This document shows, in pieces, positions 25,107 to 35,403 of a DNA stretch of 64,000 nt. How positions within the stretch are numbered: the stretch's first letter is position 1; each line of letters begins with the position of its first letter. The notes beneath the pieces are model-generated. The model was not told the origin of the DNA, searched no databases, and saw only the letters and a program-made list of their open reading frames with translations. This DNA comes from Pseudomonas sp. Irchel s3h17 (GTDB lineage: Bacteria; Pseudomonadota; Gammaproteobacteria; Pseudomonadales; Pseudomonadaceae), in the NCBI RefSeq assembly GCF_900187505.1, contig NZ_FYDL01000007.1, positions 1 to 64,000 of the forward strand, given 5' to 3'. The position numbers and the translations under genes were made by a program.

Positions 25107-27122
25107 ATGTCTGAATTCCAGCTAGTCACCCGCTTCGAGCCTGCCGGCGATCAGCCGGAAGCCATCCGCCTGATGGTTGAAGGTATCGACGCCGGGCTGG
25201 CGCACCAGACGTTGCTTGGTGTGACAGGTTCCGGCAAGACCTTCAGCATCGCCAACGTGATTGCCCAGGTGCAGCGTCCGACCCTGGTGCTGGCGCCGAA
25301 CAAGACCCTGGCCGCGCAGTTGTACGGCGAGTTCAAGGGGTTTTTCCCGAACAACGCGGTGGAGTACTTCGTTTCCTACTACGACTACTACCAGCCCGAA
25401 GCCTATGTGCCGTCGTCCGATACCTTTATCGAGAAAGACGCTTCGATCAACGATCACATCGAGCAGATGCGCCTGTCGGCGACCAAGGCGCTGCTGGAGC
25501 GCAAGGACGCGATCATCGTCACCACGGTGTCGTGCATCTACGGTCTGGGCAGTCCGGAAACCTACCTGAAAATGGTCCTGCACGTTGATCGCGGCGACAA
25601 GCTCGATCAGCGCGCCTTGCTGCGCCGCCTGGCAGACCTGCAGTACACCCGTAACGACATGGATTTCGCCCGCGCCACCTTCCGCGTTCGCGGCGATGTG
25701 ATTGATATCCACCCGGCGGAATCCGATTTTGAAGCGATACGCATCGAACTCTTCGATGACGAAGTCGAGAAGATTTCCGCCTTCGACCCGTTGACCGGCG
25801 AAGTGACCCGGCAGTTGCCGCGTTTCACGTTTTATCCGAAAAGCCACTACGTGACGCCTCGGGAAACCCTGCTCGGCGCCATCGAAGGGATCAAGGTCGA
25901 GCTTCAGGAGCGCCTGGACTACCTGCGTTCCAACAATAAACTGGTGGAAGCGCAACGCCTCGAGCAGCGCACCCGCTTTGACCTGGAGATGATTCTCGAG
26001 CTGGGTTATTGCAACGGTATCGAAAACTACTCGCGCTACCTGTCGGGCCGTGATTCTGGCGAGCCGCCGCCGACCTTGTTTGACTACCTGCCAGCCGACG
26101 CCTTGCTGGTGATCGACGAATCCCACGTCAGCGTGCCGCAGGTGGGCGCGATGTATAAGGGCGACCGTTCCCGTAAGGAAACATTGGTGGAATACGGCTT
26201 CCGCCTGCCCTCGGCGCTGGACAACCGGCCAATGCGTTTCGACGAATGGGAGAGCATCAGCCCGCAGACGATTTTTGTTTCGGCCACCCCCGGCAACTAC
26301 GAGGCCGAGCATGCCGGTCGCGTGATTGAGCAATTGGTGCGACCGACCGGTTTGGTGGACCCGCAAATCGAGATTCGCCCGGCGCTGACCCAGGTCGATG
26401 ACTTGCTGTCGGAAATCACCAAGCGCGTGGCGGTCGAGGAGCGAGTGCTGGTCACCACCCTGACCAAGCGCATGGCCGAAGACCTGACCGACTACCTGGC
26501 CGATCACGGGGTGCGCGTGCGTTACCTGCACTCGGACATCGACACGGTGGAACGGGTCGAGATCATTCGCGATTTGCGCCTGGGGACCTTCGACGTGCTG
26601 GTGGGGATCAACCTGCTGCGTGAAGGCCTGGACATGCCGGAAGTGTCGCTGGTGGCGATTCTCGATGCCGACAAGGAAGGCTTCCTGCGCTCCGAACGCT
26701 CACTGATCCAGACCATTGGCCGGGCCGCGCGCAACCTCAACGGCCGGGCGATTCTGTATGCCGATCGCATCACCGGCTCCATGGAACGGGCGATTGGCGA
26801 GACCGAGCGCCGTCGCGAAAAACAGATCGCCTTCAACCTGGCCAACGGTATCACCCCCAAGGGTGTGTTCAAGGACGTTGCCGACATCATGGAAGGCGCC
26901 ACCGTGCCGGGCTCGCGCAGCAAGAAGCGCAAGGGCATGGCCAAGGCCGCCGAGGAAAGCGCCCGCTACGAAAACGAACTGCGCTCGCCGAGCGAAATCG
27001 CCAAGCGCATCCGCCTGCTGGAAGAGAAGATGTACCAGCTCGCCCGCGACCTGGAATTCGAAGCCGCCGCCCAGACCCGCGACGAGATCGCCAAGCTGCG
27101 TGAACGGTTGTTGACCGTCTGA
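25107..27122 (+). CDS. uvrB: Excinuclease ABC subunit B
   Basis: Start placed at [20 protein letters not shown] (25107; AGAGG upstream), giving 671 residues, normal for UvrB. It has Walker A GVTGSGKT (about 40), the beta-hairpin region [20 protein letters not shown], helicase motifs [23 protein letters not shown] and [11 protein letters not shown], and the C-terminal UVR domain that contacts UvrC (about 630-665). UvrB receives damaged DNA from UvrA and, with UvrC, makes the dual incisions of nucleotide excision repair. Confidence 0.98.
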   Translation: MSEFQLVTRFEPAGDQPEAIRLMVEGIDAGLAHQTLLGVTGSGKTFSIANVIAQVQRPTLVLAPNKTLAAQLYGEFKGFFPNNAVEYFVSYYDYYQPEAYVPSSDTFIEKDASINDHIEQMRLSATKALLERKDAIIVTTVSCIYGLGSPETYLKMVLHVDRGDKLDQRALLRRLADLQYTRNDMDFARATFRVRGDVIDIHPAESDFEAIRIELFDDEVEKISAFDPLTGEVTRQLPRFTFYPKSHYVTPRETLLGAIEGIKVELQERLDYLRSNNKLVEAQRLEQRTRFDLEMILELGYCNGIENYSRYLSGRDSGEPPPTLFDYLPADALLVIDESHVSVPQVGAMYKGDRSRKETLVEYGFRLPSALDNRPMRFDEWESISPQTIFVSATPGNYEAEHAGRVIEQLVRPTGLVDPQIEIRPALTQVDDLLSEITKRVAVEERVLVTTLTKRMAEDLTDYLADHGVRVRYLHSDIDTVERVEIIRDLRLGTFDVLVGINLLREGLDMPEVSLVAILDADKEGFLRSERSLIQTIGRAARNLNGRAILYADRITGSMERAIGETERRREKQIAFNLANGITPKGVFKDVADIMEGATVPGSRSKKRKGMAKAAEESARYENELRSPSEIAKRIRLLEEKMYQLARDLEFEAAAQTRDEIAKLRERLLTV

Positions 27123-27135
27123 CGATCGAGCGCGG

Positions 27136-28228
27136 TCCCTGTGGCGAGGGAGCTTGCTCCCGCTGGGCTGCACGGCAGCCCCAAACCGGCCACCGGGACT
27201 TATCTGAAAGCCTGCAATAGGCATGTTGGGGGCGCTTCGCACCCCAGCGCGAGCAAGCTCGCTCGCCACGGGGCAGTGTTCGCGCCGGATTGCGCGGCGC
27301 GCGAACAGCCTTGATCAACAGAATCGCCAGCATGCTTGCCCCAGACCCACGACGAGATGAACACGGTCCCTGTGGCGAGGGAGCTTGCTCCCGCTGGGCT
27401 GCACAGCAGCCCCAAACCGGCCACCGGGACTTATCTGAAAGCCTGCAATAGGCATGTTGGGGGCGCTTCGCACCCCAGCGCGAGCAAGCTCGCTCGCCAC
27501 GGGGCGGTGTTCGCGCCGGATTGCGCGGCGCGTGAACAGCCGTGATCAGCAGAATCGCCAGCATGCTTACTCCAGACCCACGACGAGATGAACGCGGCCC
27601 CTGTGGCGAGGGAGCTTGCTCCCGCTGGGCTGCACGGCAGCCCCAAACCGGCCACCGGGACTTACCTGAAAGCCTGCAATAGGCATGTTGGGGGCGCTTC
27701 GCACCCCAGCGCGAGCAAGCTCGCTCGCCACGGGGCGGTGTTCGCGCCGGATTGCGCGGCGCGCGAACAGCCTTGATCAACAGAATCGCCAGCATGCTTA
27801 CCCCAGACCCACGACGAGATGAACACGGTCCCTGTGGCGAGGGAGCTTGCTCCCGCTGGGCTGCACAGCAGCCCCAAACCGGCCACCGGGACTTATCTGA
27901 AAGCCTGCAATCGTCGTGTTGGGGGCGCTTCGCACCCCAGCGCGAGCAAGCTTGCTCGCCACGGGGCAGTGTTCGCGGCGGATTGCGCGGCCCGTGAACA
28001 GCCTTGGTCTACAGAATCGCCAGCATGCTTACCCCAAAACCACGACAAGATGAACACGGTCCCTGTGGCGAGGGAGCTTGCTCCCGCTGGGCTGCATGGC
28101 AGCCCCAAACCGGCCACCGGGACTTACCTGAAAGCCTGCAATAGGCATGTTGGGGGCGCTTCGCACCCCAGCGCGAGCAAGCTCGCTCGCCACGGGGCAG
28201 TGTTCGCGCCGGATTGCGCGGACTGCGA
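27136..28228. repeat. Tandem array of five 231-bp REP-bearing units
   Basis: GTGGCGAGGGAGCTTGCTCC recurs at 27141, 27372, 27603, 27834 and 28065, exactly 231 bp apart; the fifth unit is cut short near 28228. Each unit holds a left REP arm (GGGAGC-TT-GCTCCC), a spacer with CCACCGGGACTTA, a right arm whose stem carries compensating changes (GCGAGC-AA-GCTCGC), then about 65 bp whose core (ATCAACAGAATCGCCAGCAT) resembles the 3' end of the adjacent emrB (GTCAACAGGATCGCCAGCAT at 28281). Copies are nearly identical. Because 231 is 77 codons, open frames run through several units on both strands and look like repeat proteins; they are artefacts. Confidence 0.95.
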
Positions 28229-28238
28229 AGAGGTCCTT

Positions 28239-29789
28239 TTAGTGCGCTTCCCCAGCCTTCAGTCCCGCCGGCAATGCCCTGGTCAACAGGATCGCCAGCA
28301 TGCTCACCGCCAACGCAATCCCGACAAAGTGGAATGCATCGTTGTAGGCCATGATCGACGCCTGCTGGTGGGCGATTTCGCTGATTTTACCCAAGGCGGC
28401 GGTTTCGCTGCCGAAGCGATCGGTCAGGCTGGCGATGCGCTCGGCCACTTGCGGGTTGGTCGGGACGATCGACTCACGCAAGTAATCGAAGTAGGTCTTG
28501 GTCCGTGCGTCCAGCAAGGTGGCGAGGAGGGCAATGCCGATCGCGCCGCCGAGGTTGCGCAGGATGTTGAACAGGCTCGAGGCCGAGCCGGCATCCTGGG
28601 GCAGGATGTAGGCCGTGGCGATCAACGAGATGGTGACCATGATCAGTGGCTGGCCCAGCGCCCGGACGAGCTGGACCTGATTGAACTGCGGCCCGGCGAA
28701 ATCCGGGTTGAGCACGCCGGAGTAAAAACTCGCCAGGCCGAACAGGCCAAAGCCCAGGGTGCATAACCACTTCGGCGAGACGAACTTCATCAGTTTCGGC
28801 ACCAGGGGAATCAGGAACAGCTGCGGCACCCCCATCCACATGATCACCTCGCCGATCTGCAAGGCGTTGTAGTTCTGGATCTGCGCCAGGTACAGCGGCA
28901 GCAGATAGATCGAGCCATACAACCCCACGCCCATGCCCAGGCTGGAGATGCTCGACAAGCCGAAGTTACGGTTGCGCAGGATGCCGAGGTTGATCAGCGG
29001 ATTGGGTTTGGACACCTGGACGATGACGAAGGTGATCAGGCTCATCAGGGCGATGCTGCCCAGGGTGACGATCAGGCTCGATTCCAGCCAGTCCTTGCGA
29101 TGGCCTTCCTCCAGGAATACCTGCAGGCAACCCAGGCCGACACCCAGGCTGAGGATGCCGGCGTAGTCGGTGCTTTTCAGCAGTTCCCAGTGCGCGCTCT
29201 TCTTCTCCAGGCCGTACATCAGGCCGGCGATCATGAGCAGGCCGGGCGGGATGTTGATGTAGAAGATGTACTCCCAGCCCCAGTTTTCCGTCAGCCAGCC
29301 CCCCAGGGTCGGGCCAATGGAGGGCGCGAAGGTGGCGGTCATGGCGAACATGGCCATGCCCTTGGCGCGGTGGTGCTCGGGCAGTTTGATCAGGGTCAGG
29401 GTGAACGCCAGCGGGATCAGCGCACCGCCGGTGAACCCTTGCAGGGCGCGAAACACGATCATGCTCTCCAGGCTCCAGGCCATGGAGCAGAGCAGGGAGG
29501 CGAACAAAAAGCCCACGGAGACCCACACCGCCAGGCGCCGTGCCGAGAGCAACTGCACCAGCCAGGCGGTGAGCGGGATCATGATGATCTCCGCCACCAG
29601 GTACGAGGTGGAGATCCACGAGCCTTCTTCCAGGGTCGCCGACAGCGCGCCCTGGATGTCCTTGAGCGAGGAGTTGGTGATCTGGATGTCGAGCACCGCC
29701 ATGAAGGCGCCGAGCATCACGCTCATCACCGCAATCCAGTCCCGCCGGGTCGGTTCGCCGACCGGGCGGATCAGTTGATCACCGGCCAT
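28239..29789 (-). CDS. emrB: Multidrug efflux MFS transporter (DHA2, EmrB-like)
   Basis: A 516-residue, 14-helix major facilitator protein. DHA2 features include VLDIQITNSSLKDIQGALSA in helix 1, GWLTENWGWEYIFYINIPPG (motif before helix 6) and FRALQGFTGGALIPLAFTLT. With the membrane-fusion partner emrA (whose end overlaps this start by 11 nt) and an outer-membrane channel encoded elsewhere, it would pump hydrophobic drugs or uncouplers out using the proton gradient. The stop is only about 10 nt from the repeat array, whose units contain a copy of its 3' end. Confidence 0.92.
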   Translation of the reverse strand: MAGDQLIRPVGEPTRRDWIAVMSVMLGAFMAVLDIQITNSSLKDIQGALSATLEEGSWISTSYLVAEIIMIPLTAWLVQLLSARRLAVWVSVGFLFASLLCSMAWSLESMIVFRALQGFTGGALIPLAFTLTLIKLPEHHRAKGMAMFAMTATFAPSIGPTLGGWLTENWGWEYIFYINIPPGLLMIAGLMYGLEKKSAHWELLKSTDYAGILSLGVGLGCLQVFLEEGHRKDWLESSLIVTLGSIALMSLITFVIVQVSKPNPLINLGILRNRNFGLSSISSLGMGVGLYGSIYLLPLYLAQIQNYNALQIGEVIMWMGVPQLFLIPLVPKLMKFVSPKWLCTLGFGLFGLASFYSGVLNPDFAGPQFNQVQLVRALGQPLIMVTISLIATAYILPQDAGSASSLFNILRNLGGAIGIALLATLLDARTKTYFDYLRESIVPTNPQVAERIASLTDRFGSETAALGKISEIAHQQASIMAYNDAFHFVGIALAVSMLAILLTRALPAGLKAGEAH

Positions 29790-30825
29790 CGGCTGGGGCT
29801 TGGATGTTCACTTTGGCGGTGACCGACATGCCCGGGCGGATCTTGCCGTGTAGTGGATTGTTGGCGGCAAAGGTCAGTTTCACCGGGATTCGTTGTACGA
29901 CCTTGGTGAAGTTGCCGGTGGCGTTGTCCGGTGGCAGCAGGCTGAACTGTGCACCGGAGGCGGCGAACAGGCTGTCGACCCGGGCTTCGATGGGCGTGTC
30001 GCTGTAGGCATCGAACGTCAGCTCGGCCTTTTGCCCGGGTTGCATGTGGCCGATCTGGGTTTCCTTGAAGTTGGCCTGAATCCAGATGTCCTGGTCGGGG
30101 ACGACCGACAGCAGGTAGGCACCGGCTTGCACCACTTGGCCGTTGCGGGCGGCGCGCTGGCCGATCAGGCCGCTGATGGGGGCGTAGATCTCGCTGCGGG
30201 TCAGGTTCAACTGCGCCTGGGCCAGGTCGGCCCTGGCGTTGGCGATTTGCGCGTCGAGGCGCTTGATCTCGGCACTGAGGGCGTTGACCTGCTGGCGCTG
30301 CGCCTGGGCATCGGCCTGGGCCTTGGTCACTTGCGAGCGGGCGATGTGGTTTTCGGCGGACAAGGTCGTGACCCGTTCTTCCGAAACGTAGCCGGGCTTG
30401 CGCAGGGTTTCGGCGCGGGACAGGTCCATTTGCGAGCGACCCAGGCTGGCCTGGCTGGAGGCGACCTGAGCTTCACTGGCGGCAATCAGGCTGGCTTGCT
30501 GGGTCAGCTTGCTCTGGGCTTGCAGGCGCTCGGCTTCGCGGGTGGCGAGGGCGGCATTGGCGCGATCCACGGCGAGGCGGAAGTCGTCACCTTCGAGCTT
30601 GACCAGCAACTGGCCTTTTTCCACGTGCTGGTTGTCCTGCACCAGCACCTCGTCGATGCGTGCACTCAACTGGCTGGAGACACGGGTGATTTCGCCCTGG
30701 ACATAGGCGTTATCGGTGCTTTCGTAAAACCGCCCCTTGAAGAACCATTCGGCAAAGAAGCCGCCGGCAATCAGCAGGGCGATAAACAGGAAAATGGACA
30801 GGCGACGCTTGAGTTGGGCTGGCAT
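29779..30825 (-). CDS. emrA: Membrane-fusion protein of multidrug efflux pump (HlyD/EmrA family)
   Basis: 348 residues: membrane helix at about 10-27 (FLFIALLIAGGFFAEWFF), half-lipoyl segment STDNAYVQGEITRVSSQLSA, a long alpha-hairpin coiled coil (about 90-205, Gln/Ala-rich), second half-lipoyl region IYAPISGLIGQRAARNGQVV, then a beta-barrel domain. It bridges EmrB to an outer-membrane channel. No regulator gene sits beside it; a short inverted repeat GTGG-N6-CCAC near 30895-30908 in the upstream gap could be an operator. Confidence 0.92.
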   Translation of the reverse strand: MPAQLKRRLSIFLFIALLIAGGFFAEWFFKGRFYESTDNAYVQGEITRVSSQLSARIDEVLVQDNQHVEKGQLLVKLEGDDFRLAVDRANAALATREAERLQAQSKLTQQASLIAASEAQVASSQASLGRSQMDLSRAETLRKPGYVSEERVTTLSAENHIARSQVTKAQADAQAQRQQVNALSAEIKRLDAQIANARADLAQAQLNLTRSEIYAPISGLIGQRAARNGQVVQAGAYLLSVVPDQDIWIQANFKETQIGHMQPGQKAELTFDAYSDTPIEARVDSLFAASGAQFSLLPPDNATGNFTKVVQRIPVKLTFAANNPLHGKIRPGMSVTAKVNIQAPADGR

Positions 30826-31059
30826 GGGCAGGCTTGTAGTCGAAATAAAGTGTAAGTGAATTTAACAGGAGGTGAATCTGGCACATAGCCGACAAGTGGT
30901 AAATGCCACCTATTGATAATCCGCCATTCAGTGACGTTAACGCCGTCAGTAGCCTCAATCTTGGCTTATATGCCCTGCTCACTGGAGCGGGGCGGCTGTC
31001 GCCTGTTACCATTCGCCCTTTGTTTCATCTCCGCTTTTCATATTATTTCGAGACACGCC

Positions 31060-32541
31060 ATGACCACCGTCCGCACTCGCATCGCGCCATCGCCTACCGG
31101 CGATCCCCATGTCGGCACCGCTTACATCGCTTTGTTCAACTACTGCTTTGCCAAGCAGCATGGCGGTGAGTTCATCCTGCGCATTGAAGACACCGACCAG
31201 CTGCGTTCGACCCGCGAGTCCGAACAGCAGATTTTCGACGCCTTGCGCTGGCTGGGCATCGACTGGAGCGAAGGCCCGGACGTCGGCGGCCCCCACGGCC
31301 CGTATCGCCAGAGCGAGCGGGGCGCTATCTACCAGAAGTACTGCCAGCAGCTGGTGGACATGGGTCACGCGTTCCCGTGCTTCTGCACCGCGCAAGAACT
31401 GGACCAGATGCGCGCCGAGCAAATGGCTCGCGGCGAAACCCCGCGTTACGACGGCCGCGCGCTGCTGTTGTCCAAGGAAGAAGTCGACCGTCGCCTGGCG
31501 GCCGGCGAACCGCACGTGATCCGCATGAAGGTGCCGAGCGAAGGCGTGTGCGTGGTGCCGGACATGCTGCGTGGCGACGTCGAGATCCCGTGGGATCGTA
31601 TGGACATGCAAGTGCTGATGAAGACCGACGGCCTGCCGACGTACTTCCTGGCCAACGTGGTCGACGACCACCTGATGGGCATCACCCACGTCCTGCGCGG
31701 TGAAGAATGGCTGCCCTCGGCGCCGAAACTGATCCTGCTGTACGAGTACTTCGGTTGGGAACAGCCGGAGCTGTGCTACATGCCGCTGTTGCGTAACCCG
31801 GACAAGAGCAAGCTGTCCAAGCGCAAGAACCCGACCTCGGTGACCTTCTACGAGCGCATGGGCTTCATGCCCGAAGCGATGCTCAACTACCTGGGCCGCA
31901 TGGGCTGGTCGATGCCGGACGAGCGCGAGAAGTTCTCCCTGCAGGAAATGGTCGATAACTTCGACCTCAAGCGCGTGTCCCTCGGCGGGCCGATTTTCGA
32001 CATCGAGAAACTGTCGTGGCTCAACGGCCAGTGGCTGCGTGACCTGCCGGTGGAGGAGTTCGCCTCCCGCCTGCAAACCTGGGCGCTGAACCCCGAGTAC
32101 ATGATGAAGATCGCGCCGCACGTACAGGGCCGCGTCGAAACCTTCAGCCAGGTCGCTCCGCTGGCCGGGTTCTTCTTCGCCGGTGGCGTGAACCCGGAGG
32201 CCCGGCTGTTCGAATCCAAGAAGCTCTCGGGCGATCAGGTGCGTCAGCTGATGCAGTTGATCCTGTGGAAGCTCGAAAGCCTGCGCCAGTGGGAGAAGGA
32301 CAACATTACCGCAACGATTCAGGCGGTGGTCGAATCCCTGGAGCTGAAGCTGCGTGATGCCATGCCGCTGATGTTCGCCGCGATCACCGGGCAGGCCAGC
32401 TCGGTGTCGGTGCTCGATGCCATGGAAATCCTCGGTCCGGACCTGACCCGTTTCCGCCTGCGCCAGGCCATCGACCTGCTCGGTGGCGTGTCGAAGAAAG
32501 AAAACAAAGAGTGGGAAAAGCTGCTGGGCGCGATTGCCTGA
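31060..32541 (+). CDS. gltX: Glutamyl-tRNA synthetase
   Basis: The start at [20 protein letters not shown] (31060) gives 493 residues, the usual pseudomonad length; an upstream in-frame extension is not conserved in style. The class I signatures are [13 protein letters not shown] (HIGH equivalent) and KLSKRKN (KMSKS equivalent). It charges tRNA-Glu with glutamate. The tRNA-Glu genes follow within 350 bp, a fitting neighbourhood. Confidence 0.97.
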   Translation: MTTVRTRIAPSPTGDPHVGTAYIALFNYCFAKQHGGEFILRIEDTDQLRSTRESEQQIFDALRWLGIDWSEGPDVGGPHGPYRQSERGAIYQKYCQQLVDMGHAFPCFCTAQELDQMRAEQMARGETPRYDGRALLLSKEEVDRRLAAGEPHVIRMKVPSEGVCVVPDMLRGDVEIPWDRMDMQVLMKTDGLPTYFLANVVDDHLMGITHVLRGEEWLPSAPKLILLYEYFGWEQPELCYMPLLRNPDKSKLSKRKNPTSVTFYERMGFMPEAMLNYLGRMGWSMPDEREKFSLQEMVDNFDLKRVSLGGPIFDIEKLSWLNGQWLRDLPVEEFASRLQTWALNPEYMMKIAPHVQGRVETFSQVAPLAGFFFAGGVNPEARLFESKKLSGDQVRQLMQLILWKLESLRQWEKDNITATIQAVVESLELKLRDAMPLMFAAITGQASSVSVLDAMEILGPDLTRFRLRQAIDLLGGVSKKENKEWEKLLGAIA

Positions 32542-32651
32542 GAAGCGACCTGAAGGACTGATGGCCATTGCGCACGCCTGTTGTTGGGCGCGCAGTGGTC
32601 GCCAGACCCCCGAATTTACGGGGGGAGGGCGGTAAGTGATTGTTATGTCGG

Positions 32652-32711
32652 CAAAAAATTTTAAAAATTTTGAAAAATAAGTTTGACAGAGTTTCGATAC
32701 GCCCTTAAGAT
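32652..32711 (+). promoter_or_regulatory. Strong promoter of the tRNA cluster
   Basis: TTGACA at 32683-32688, a 17-bp spacer, then TAAGAT at 32706-32711. An A/T-only block (AAAAAATTTTAAAAATTTTG, about 32652-32672) lies upstream like an UP element, and a GC-rich stretch (TCGCCCCG) follows the -10, as in growth-rate-controlled stable RNA promoters. Confidence 0.85.
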
Positions 32712-32732
32712 TCGCCCCGTCCTCACCGATGA

Positions 32733-32808
<76 letters not shown>

Positions 32809-32886
32809 ATTTACACTTCAAGGCCTGGCCACACCGGCCTTGAAGCGATCAACACTCAGCGTTGATCAGTTGTATAGAAGGTTTGT

Positions 32887-32962
32887 GTCCCCTTCGTCTA
32901 GTGGCCTAGGACACCGCCCTTTCACGGCGGTAACAGGGGTTCGAGTCCCCTAGGGGACGCCA
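32887..32962 (+). tRNA. tRNA-Glu (TTC)
   Basis: 76 nt from GTCCCCTTCGTCTAGTGGCC to AGGGGACGCCA, anticodon arm CCGCC-CTTTCAC-GGCGG with TTC, encoded CCA. Confidence 0.97.
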
Positions 32963-33015
32963 GTTTTACAGAAGTGATGTTGCAAGATGTCACTCCGCCG
33001 CGAGGCGAAAAATCC

Positions 33016-33091
<76 letters not shown>

Positions 33092-33170
33092 ATTTTACAG
33101 TTCAAGGTCTGGCCACACCGGCCTTGAATCGATCAGTACTCAGCGCTGATCAGTGTATAGAAGGGTTTGT

Positions 33171-33246
33171 GTCCCCTTCGTCTAGTGGCCTAGGACACCG
33201 CCCTTTCACGGCGGTAACAGGGGTTCGAGTCCCCTAGGGGACGCCA
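33171..33246 (+). tRNA. tRNA-Glu (TTC), second copy
   Basis: Identical in sequence to the tRNA-Glu at 32887-32962, 284 bp downstream. The Ala-Glu spacers in the two copies are nearly the same (AAGG[C/T]CTGGCCACACCGGCC and GCTGATCAGT-like stretches). Confidence 0.97.
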
Positions 33247-33252
33247 CGATTA

Positions 33253-33304
33253 CCCGCTCTGCGGGATTTTATAAGGGTCATTCAATTATTGAATGGCCCT
33301 TTTG
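33253..33304 (+). terminator. Double terminator of the tRNA cluster
   Basis: Two hairpins in a row: CCCGC-TCT-GCGGG followed by ATTTT (33253-33270), then AAGGGTCATTCAA-TTA-TTGAATGGCCCTT followed by TTGTTT (33273-33304). Confidence 0.85.
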
Positions 33305-33436
33305 TTTGTCTGGCGTTTGGCCAATTCCCCCTTTCCCCTATTCTCCCCGACAGTCCTTCTGACCAACGGTCACATCAACGACTTGCGTAAATTTATTATG
33401 AGAATAATATTTCAATCGTAATATTCGGAGGCAACG

Positions 33437-33976
33437 ATGAACGACAAGAAAGCTCAAACCCGTGAACGCATTCTCCAGGCCGCCAGTTCCGCGCTGATCC
33501 AGCGGGGTCCGGCCGAGCCAAGCGTGGGCGAAGTGATGGGAGCGGCCGGCCTGACGGTGGGTGGCTTCTATGCGCACTTCGACAGCAAGGACGCGATGAT
33601 GCTGGAGGCCTTCACCCAGTTGCTCGGCCAGCGTCGGGCGTTGATCGCCGAGATGGACGCCGAGTTGACAGGGGAGGAGCGCCGGGCGTTGGTCGCTGCG
33701 TTTTATCTGTCGCGCAAACACCGTGATTCCACCGAGCACGCCTGCCCGATTCCGGCGTCGATCGGAGAGATGGGGCGCCTGCCGGATGATTTCCGTATGG
33801 CGCTCAATGAGCACGTCGAGCTGATGGTCGCGCAGTTGGCCAACAGCCCGGAAGACATCGACAAGGTGCTGGCTGACCTGGCGTTGATGGTGGGTGGCCT
33901 GGCGCTGGCGCGGGCGCTGGGTGCCGGAGAGTTGTCTGATCGATTGCTGCGTGCCGCCAAGTCGGCGGTGCTATGA
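33437..33976 (+). CDS. TetR-family transcriptional regulator
   Basis: 179 residues with an N-terminal TetR helix-turn-helix (TRERILQAASSALIQRGPAE, then GLTVGGFYAHFDSKDAMML, about 8-56). The ligand-binding region is helical. GGAGG lies upstream of the ATG. It precedes an alpha/beta hydrolase and a thioesterase on the same strand (gaps of 29 and 48 bp), which it probably regulates, itself included. The ligand is unknown; acyl or aromatic compounds are plausible given its neighbours. Confidence 0.9.
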   Translation: MNDKKAQTRERILQAASSALIQRGPAEPSVGEVMGAAGLTVGGFYAHFDSKDAMMLEAFTQLLGQRRALIAEMDAELTGEERRALVAAFYLSRKHRDSTEHACPIPASIGEMGRLPDDFRMALNEHVELMVAQLANSPEDIDKVLADLALMVGGLALARALGAGELSDRLLRAAKSAVL

Positions 33977-34005
33977 CCTGAAGCACAAGCCTTTGGAGAT
34001 GAGCG

Positions 34006-34839
34006 ATGAGCACGTTAAGTTGGGTTCGTGGCGTTAATGGCACCCTGGGCTGGATTGCACCACAGCGGGTCGCGAGCAGGATGCGCCAGGCGTTCATGAC
34101 ACCCCGTGAGCTGCCTCCCCGGGACTGGGAAATGCCGCTGCTGGCGAAGGCCGAGCGGATCACCCTGCGCTTCGGTCTCTCGGCCTTGCGTTGGGGGCAG
34201 GGGCCGACGGTGCTGATGATGCACGGCTGGGAAGGACGGCCCACCCAGTTTGCCAGCCTGATCAGCGCGTTGGTGGACAGCGGTTACACCGTCGTCGCGC
34301 TGGACGGTCCGGCCCACGGTCGTTCACCAGGGCGCGAGGCCAACGTCGTGCTGTTCGCCCGGGCCATGCTGGAAGCGGCGGCCGAGTTGCCTCCCTTGCA
34401 GGCGGTTATCGGCCACTCCATGGGCGGGGCCAGCGCCATGCTCGCGGTGCAGTTGGGCCTGCGCACCGAGACCCTGGTCAGTATCGCCGCGCCGGCGCGG
34501 ATCCTCGGCGTGTTGCGCGGTTTCGCGCGGTACGTCGGCTTGCCGCCCAAGGCGCGCTCGGCGTTTATCCGCCAGGTCGAACAGGATGTTGGTATCCAGG
34601 CCTCGCGGCTGGACGTCGCGCACTACCAGCTGGATATGCCCGGGCTGATCGTGCACGCCGAGGACGACACCTTTGTCCCGGTCAACGAATCGCAGCTGAT
34701 TCACGACGCCTGGTTCGACAGTCGCCTGTTGCGCCTGGAGGAGGGCGGGCATCAGCGGGTGCTGGCCGACCCTCGACTGATCGAGGGGGTGTTGACGCTG
34801 CTCTCCGGTCGTAGCTTGCAGGCGCGCCAATCGGCCTGA
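34006..34839 (+). CDS. Alpha/beta hydrolase
   Basis: 277 residues with the alpha/beta hydrolase fold: oxyanion segment MMHGWEGRPTQF, VALDGPAHGRSPG, nucleophile elbow GHSMGGAS (Ser), acidic residue in VHAEDDTFVP and catalytic His in EEGGHQRVLADP. No signal peptide, so it is cytoplasmic. Substrate not predictable. Operon with the TetR gene upstream. Confidence 0.88.
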   Translation: MSTLSWVRGVNGTLGWIAPQRVASRMRQAFMTPRELPPRDWEMPLLAKAERITLRFGLSALRWGQGPTVLMMHGWEGRPTQFASLISALVDSGYTVVALDGPAHGRSPGREANVVLFARAMLEAAAELPPLQAVIGHSMGGASAMLAVQLGLRTETLVSIAAPARILGVLRGFARYVGLPPKARSAFIRQVEQDVGIQASRLDVAHYQLDMPGLIVHAEDDTFVPVNESQLIHDAWFDSRLLRLEEGGHQRVLADPRLIEGVLTLLSGRSLQARQSA

Positions 34840-34887
34840 TCATCCGTTACACTCCTCCCGGTCGAATAATCTGACCGGGAGTGAGGC

Positions 34888-35325
34888 ATGGGCTGGGATC
34901 GGGCAACGCCGTTTATCATTGACCTTGAGGTGGCCGCTGAGGACATCGACGGGCTGGGGCATGCCAACAACGCGGTGTATGTCACCTGGCTGGAGCGATG
35001 CGCCTGGCGCCACTCACAGCGCCTTGGGCTGGACCTCGTCGAATATCGGCGGCTGGACCGGGCGATGGCGGTGGTGCGCCACGAGATCGATTACCTGGCG
35101 GCGGCCTATGAGGGTGATGAGTTGCAGTTGGCGACCTGGATCGTCGACTGGGACCAGCGCCTGAAAATGACGCGCCATTTCCAGCTGATCCGTCCCCGTG
35201 ACAACGCCACGCTGCTGCGGGCCCAGACCACCTTTGTCTGTATCGAACTGTCCAGCGGCAAGCCCAAGCGCATGCCGGCCGAGTTCATCGAGGGTTATGG
35301 CCCGGCGTTGCACGCCATCGCCTGA
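34888..35325 (+). CDS. Acyl-CoA thioesterase (4HBT hot-dog fold)
   Basis: 145 residues of the YbgC/FadM/4-hydroxybenzoyl-CoA thioesterase type: DIDGLGHANNAVYVTWLERC carries the catalytic Asp and the long helix, followed by VVRHEIDYLAAAYEGDEL and TTFVCIELSSGKPKRMPAEF. It hydrolyses acyl-CoA thioesters in the cytoplasm. It ends the TetR-hydrolase-thioesterase group and is followed by a terminator. Confidence 0.88.
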   Translation: MGWDRATPFIIDLEVAAEDIDGLGHANNAVYVTWLERCAWRHSQRLGLDLVEYRRLDRAMAVVRHEIDYLAAAYEGDELQLATWIVDWDQRLKMTRHFQLIRPRDNATLLRAQTTFVCIELSSGKPKRMPAEFIEGYGPALHAIA

Positions 35326-35349
35326 CCTCAAGGCAAATCCCCTGAATGC

Positions 35350-35378
35350 AAAAACGGCACCCGAGGGTGCCGTTTCTG
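35350..35378. terminator. Terminator between the thioesterase gene and nuoN
   Basis: AAAACGGCACCC-GA-GGGTGCCGTTT: an 11-12-bp stem with A and T flanks, able to serve both convergent transcripts. Confidence 0.88.
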
Positions 35379-35403
35379 TTGGTGCTACCTGTCGCTGGAG
35401 CGA

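Noticed and set aside
27136..28228. Possible CRISPR array
   Set aside because: The period is 231 bp and whole units, not short repeats with unique spacers, are repeated; the arms are REP palindromes and no cas genes are present.
26887..28766. Long open frames on both strands encoding apparent 77-residue repeat proteins
   Set aside because: They exist only because the 231-bp REP unit is divisible by three; they run into uvrB or emrB in antisense and have no ribosome sites.
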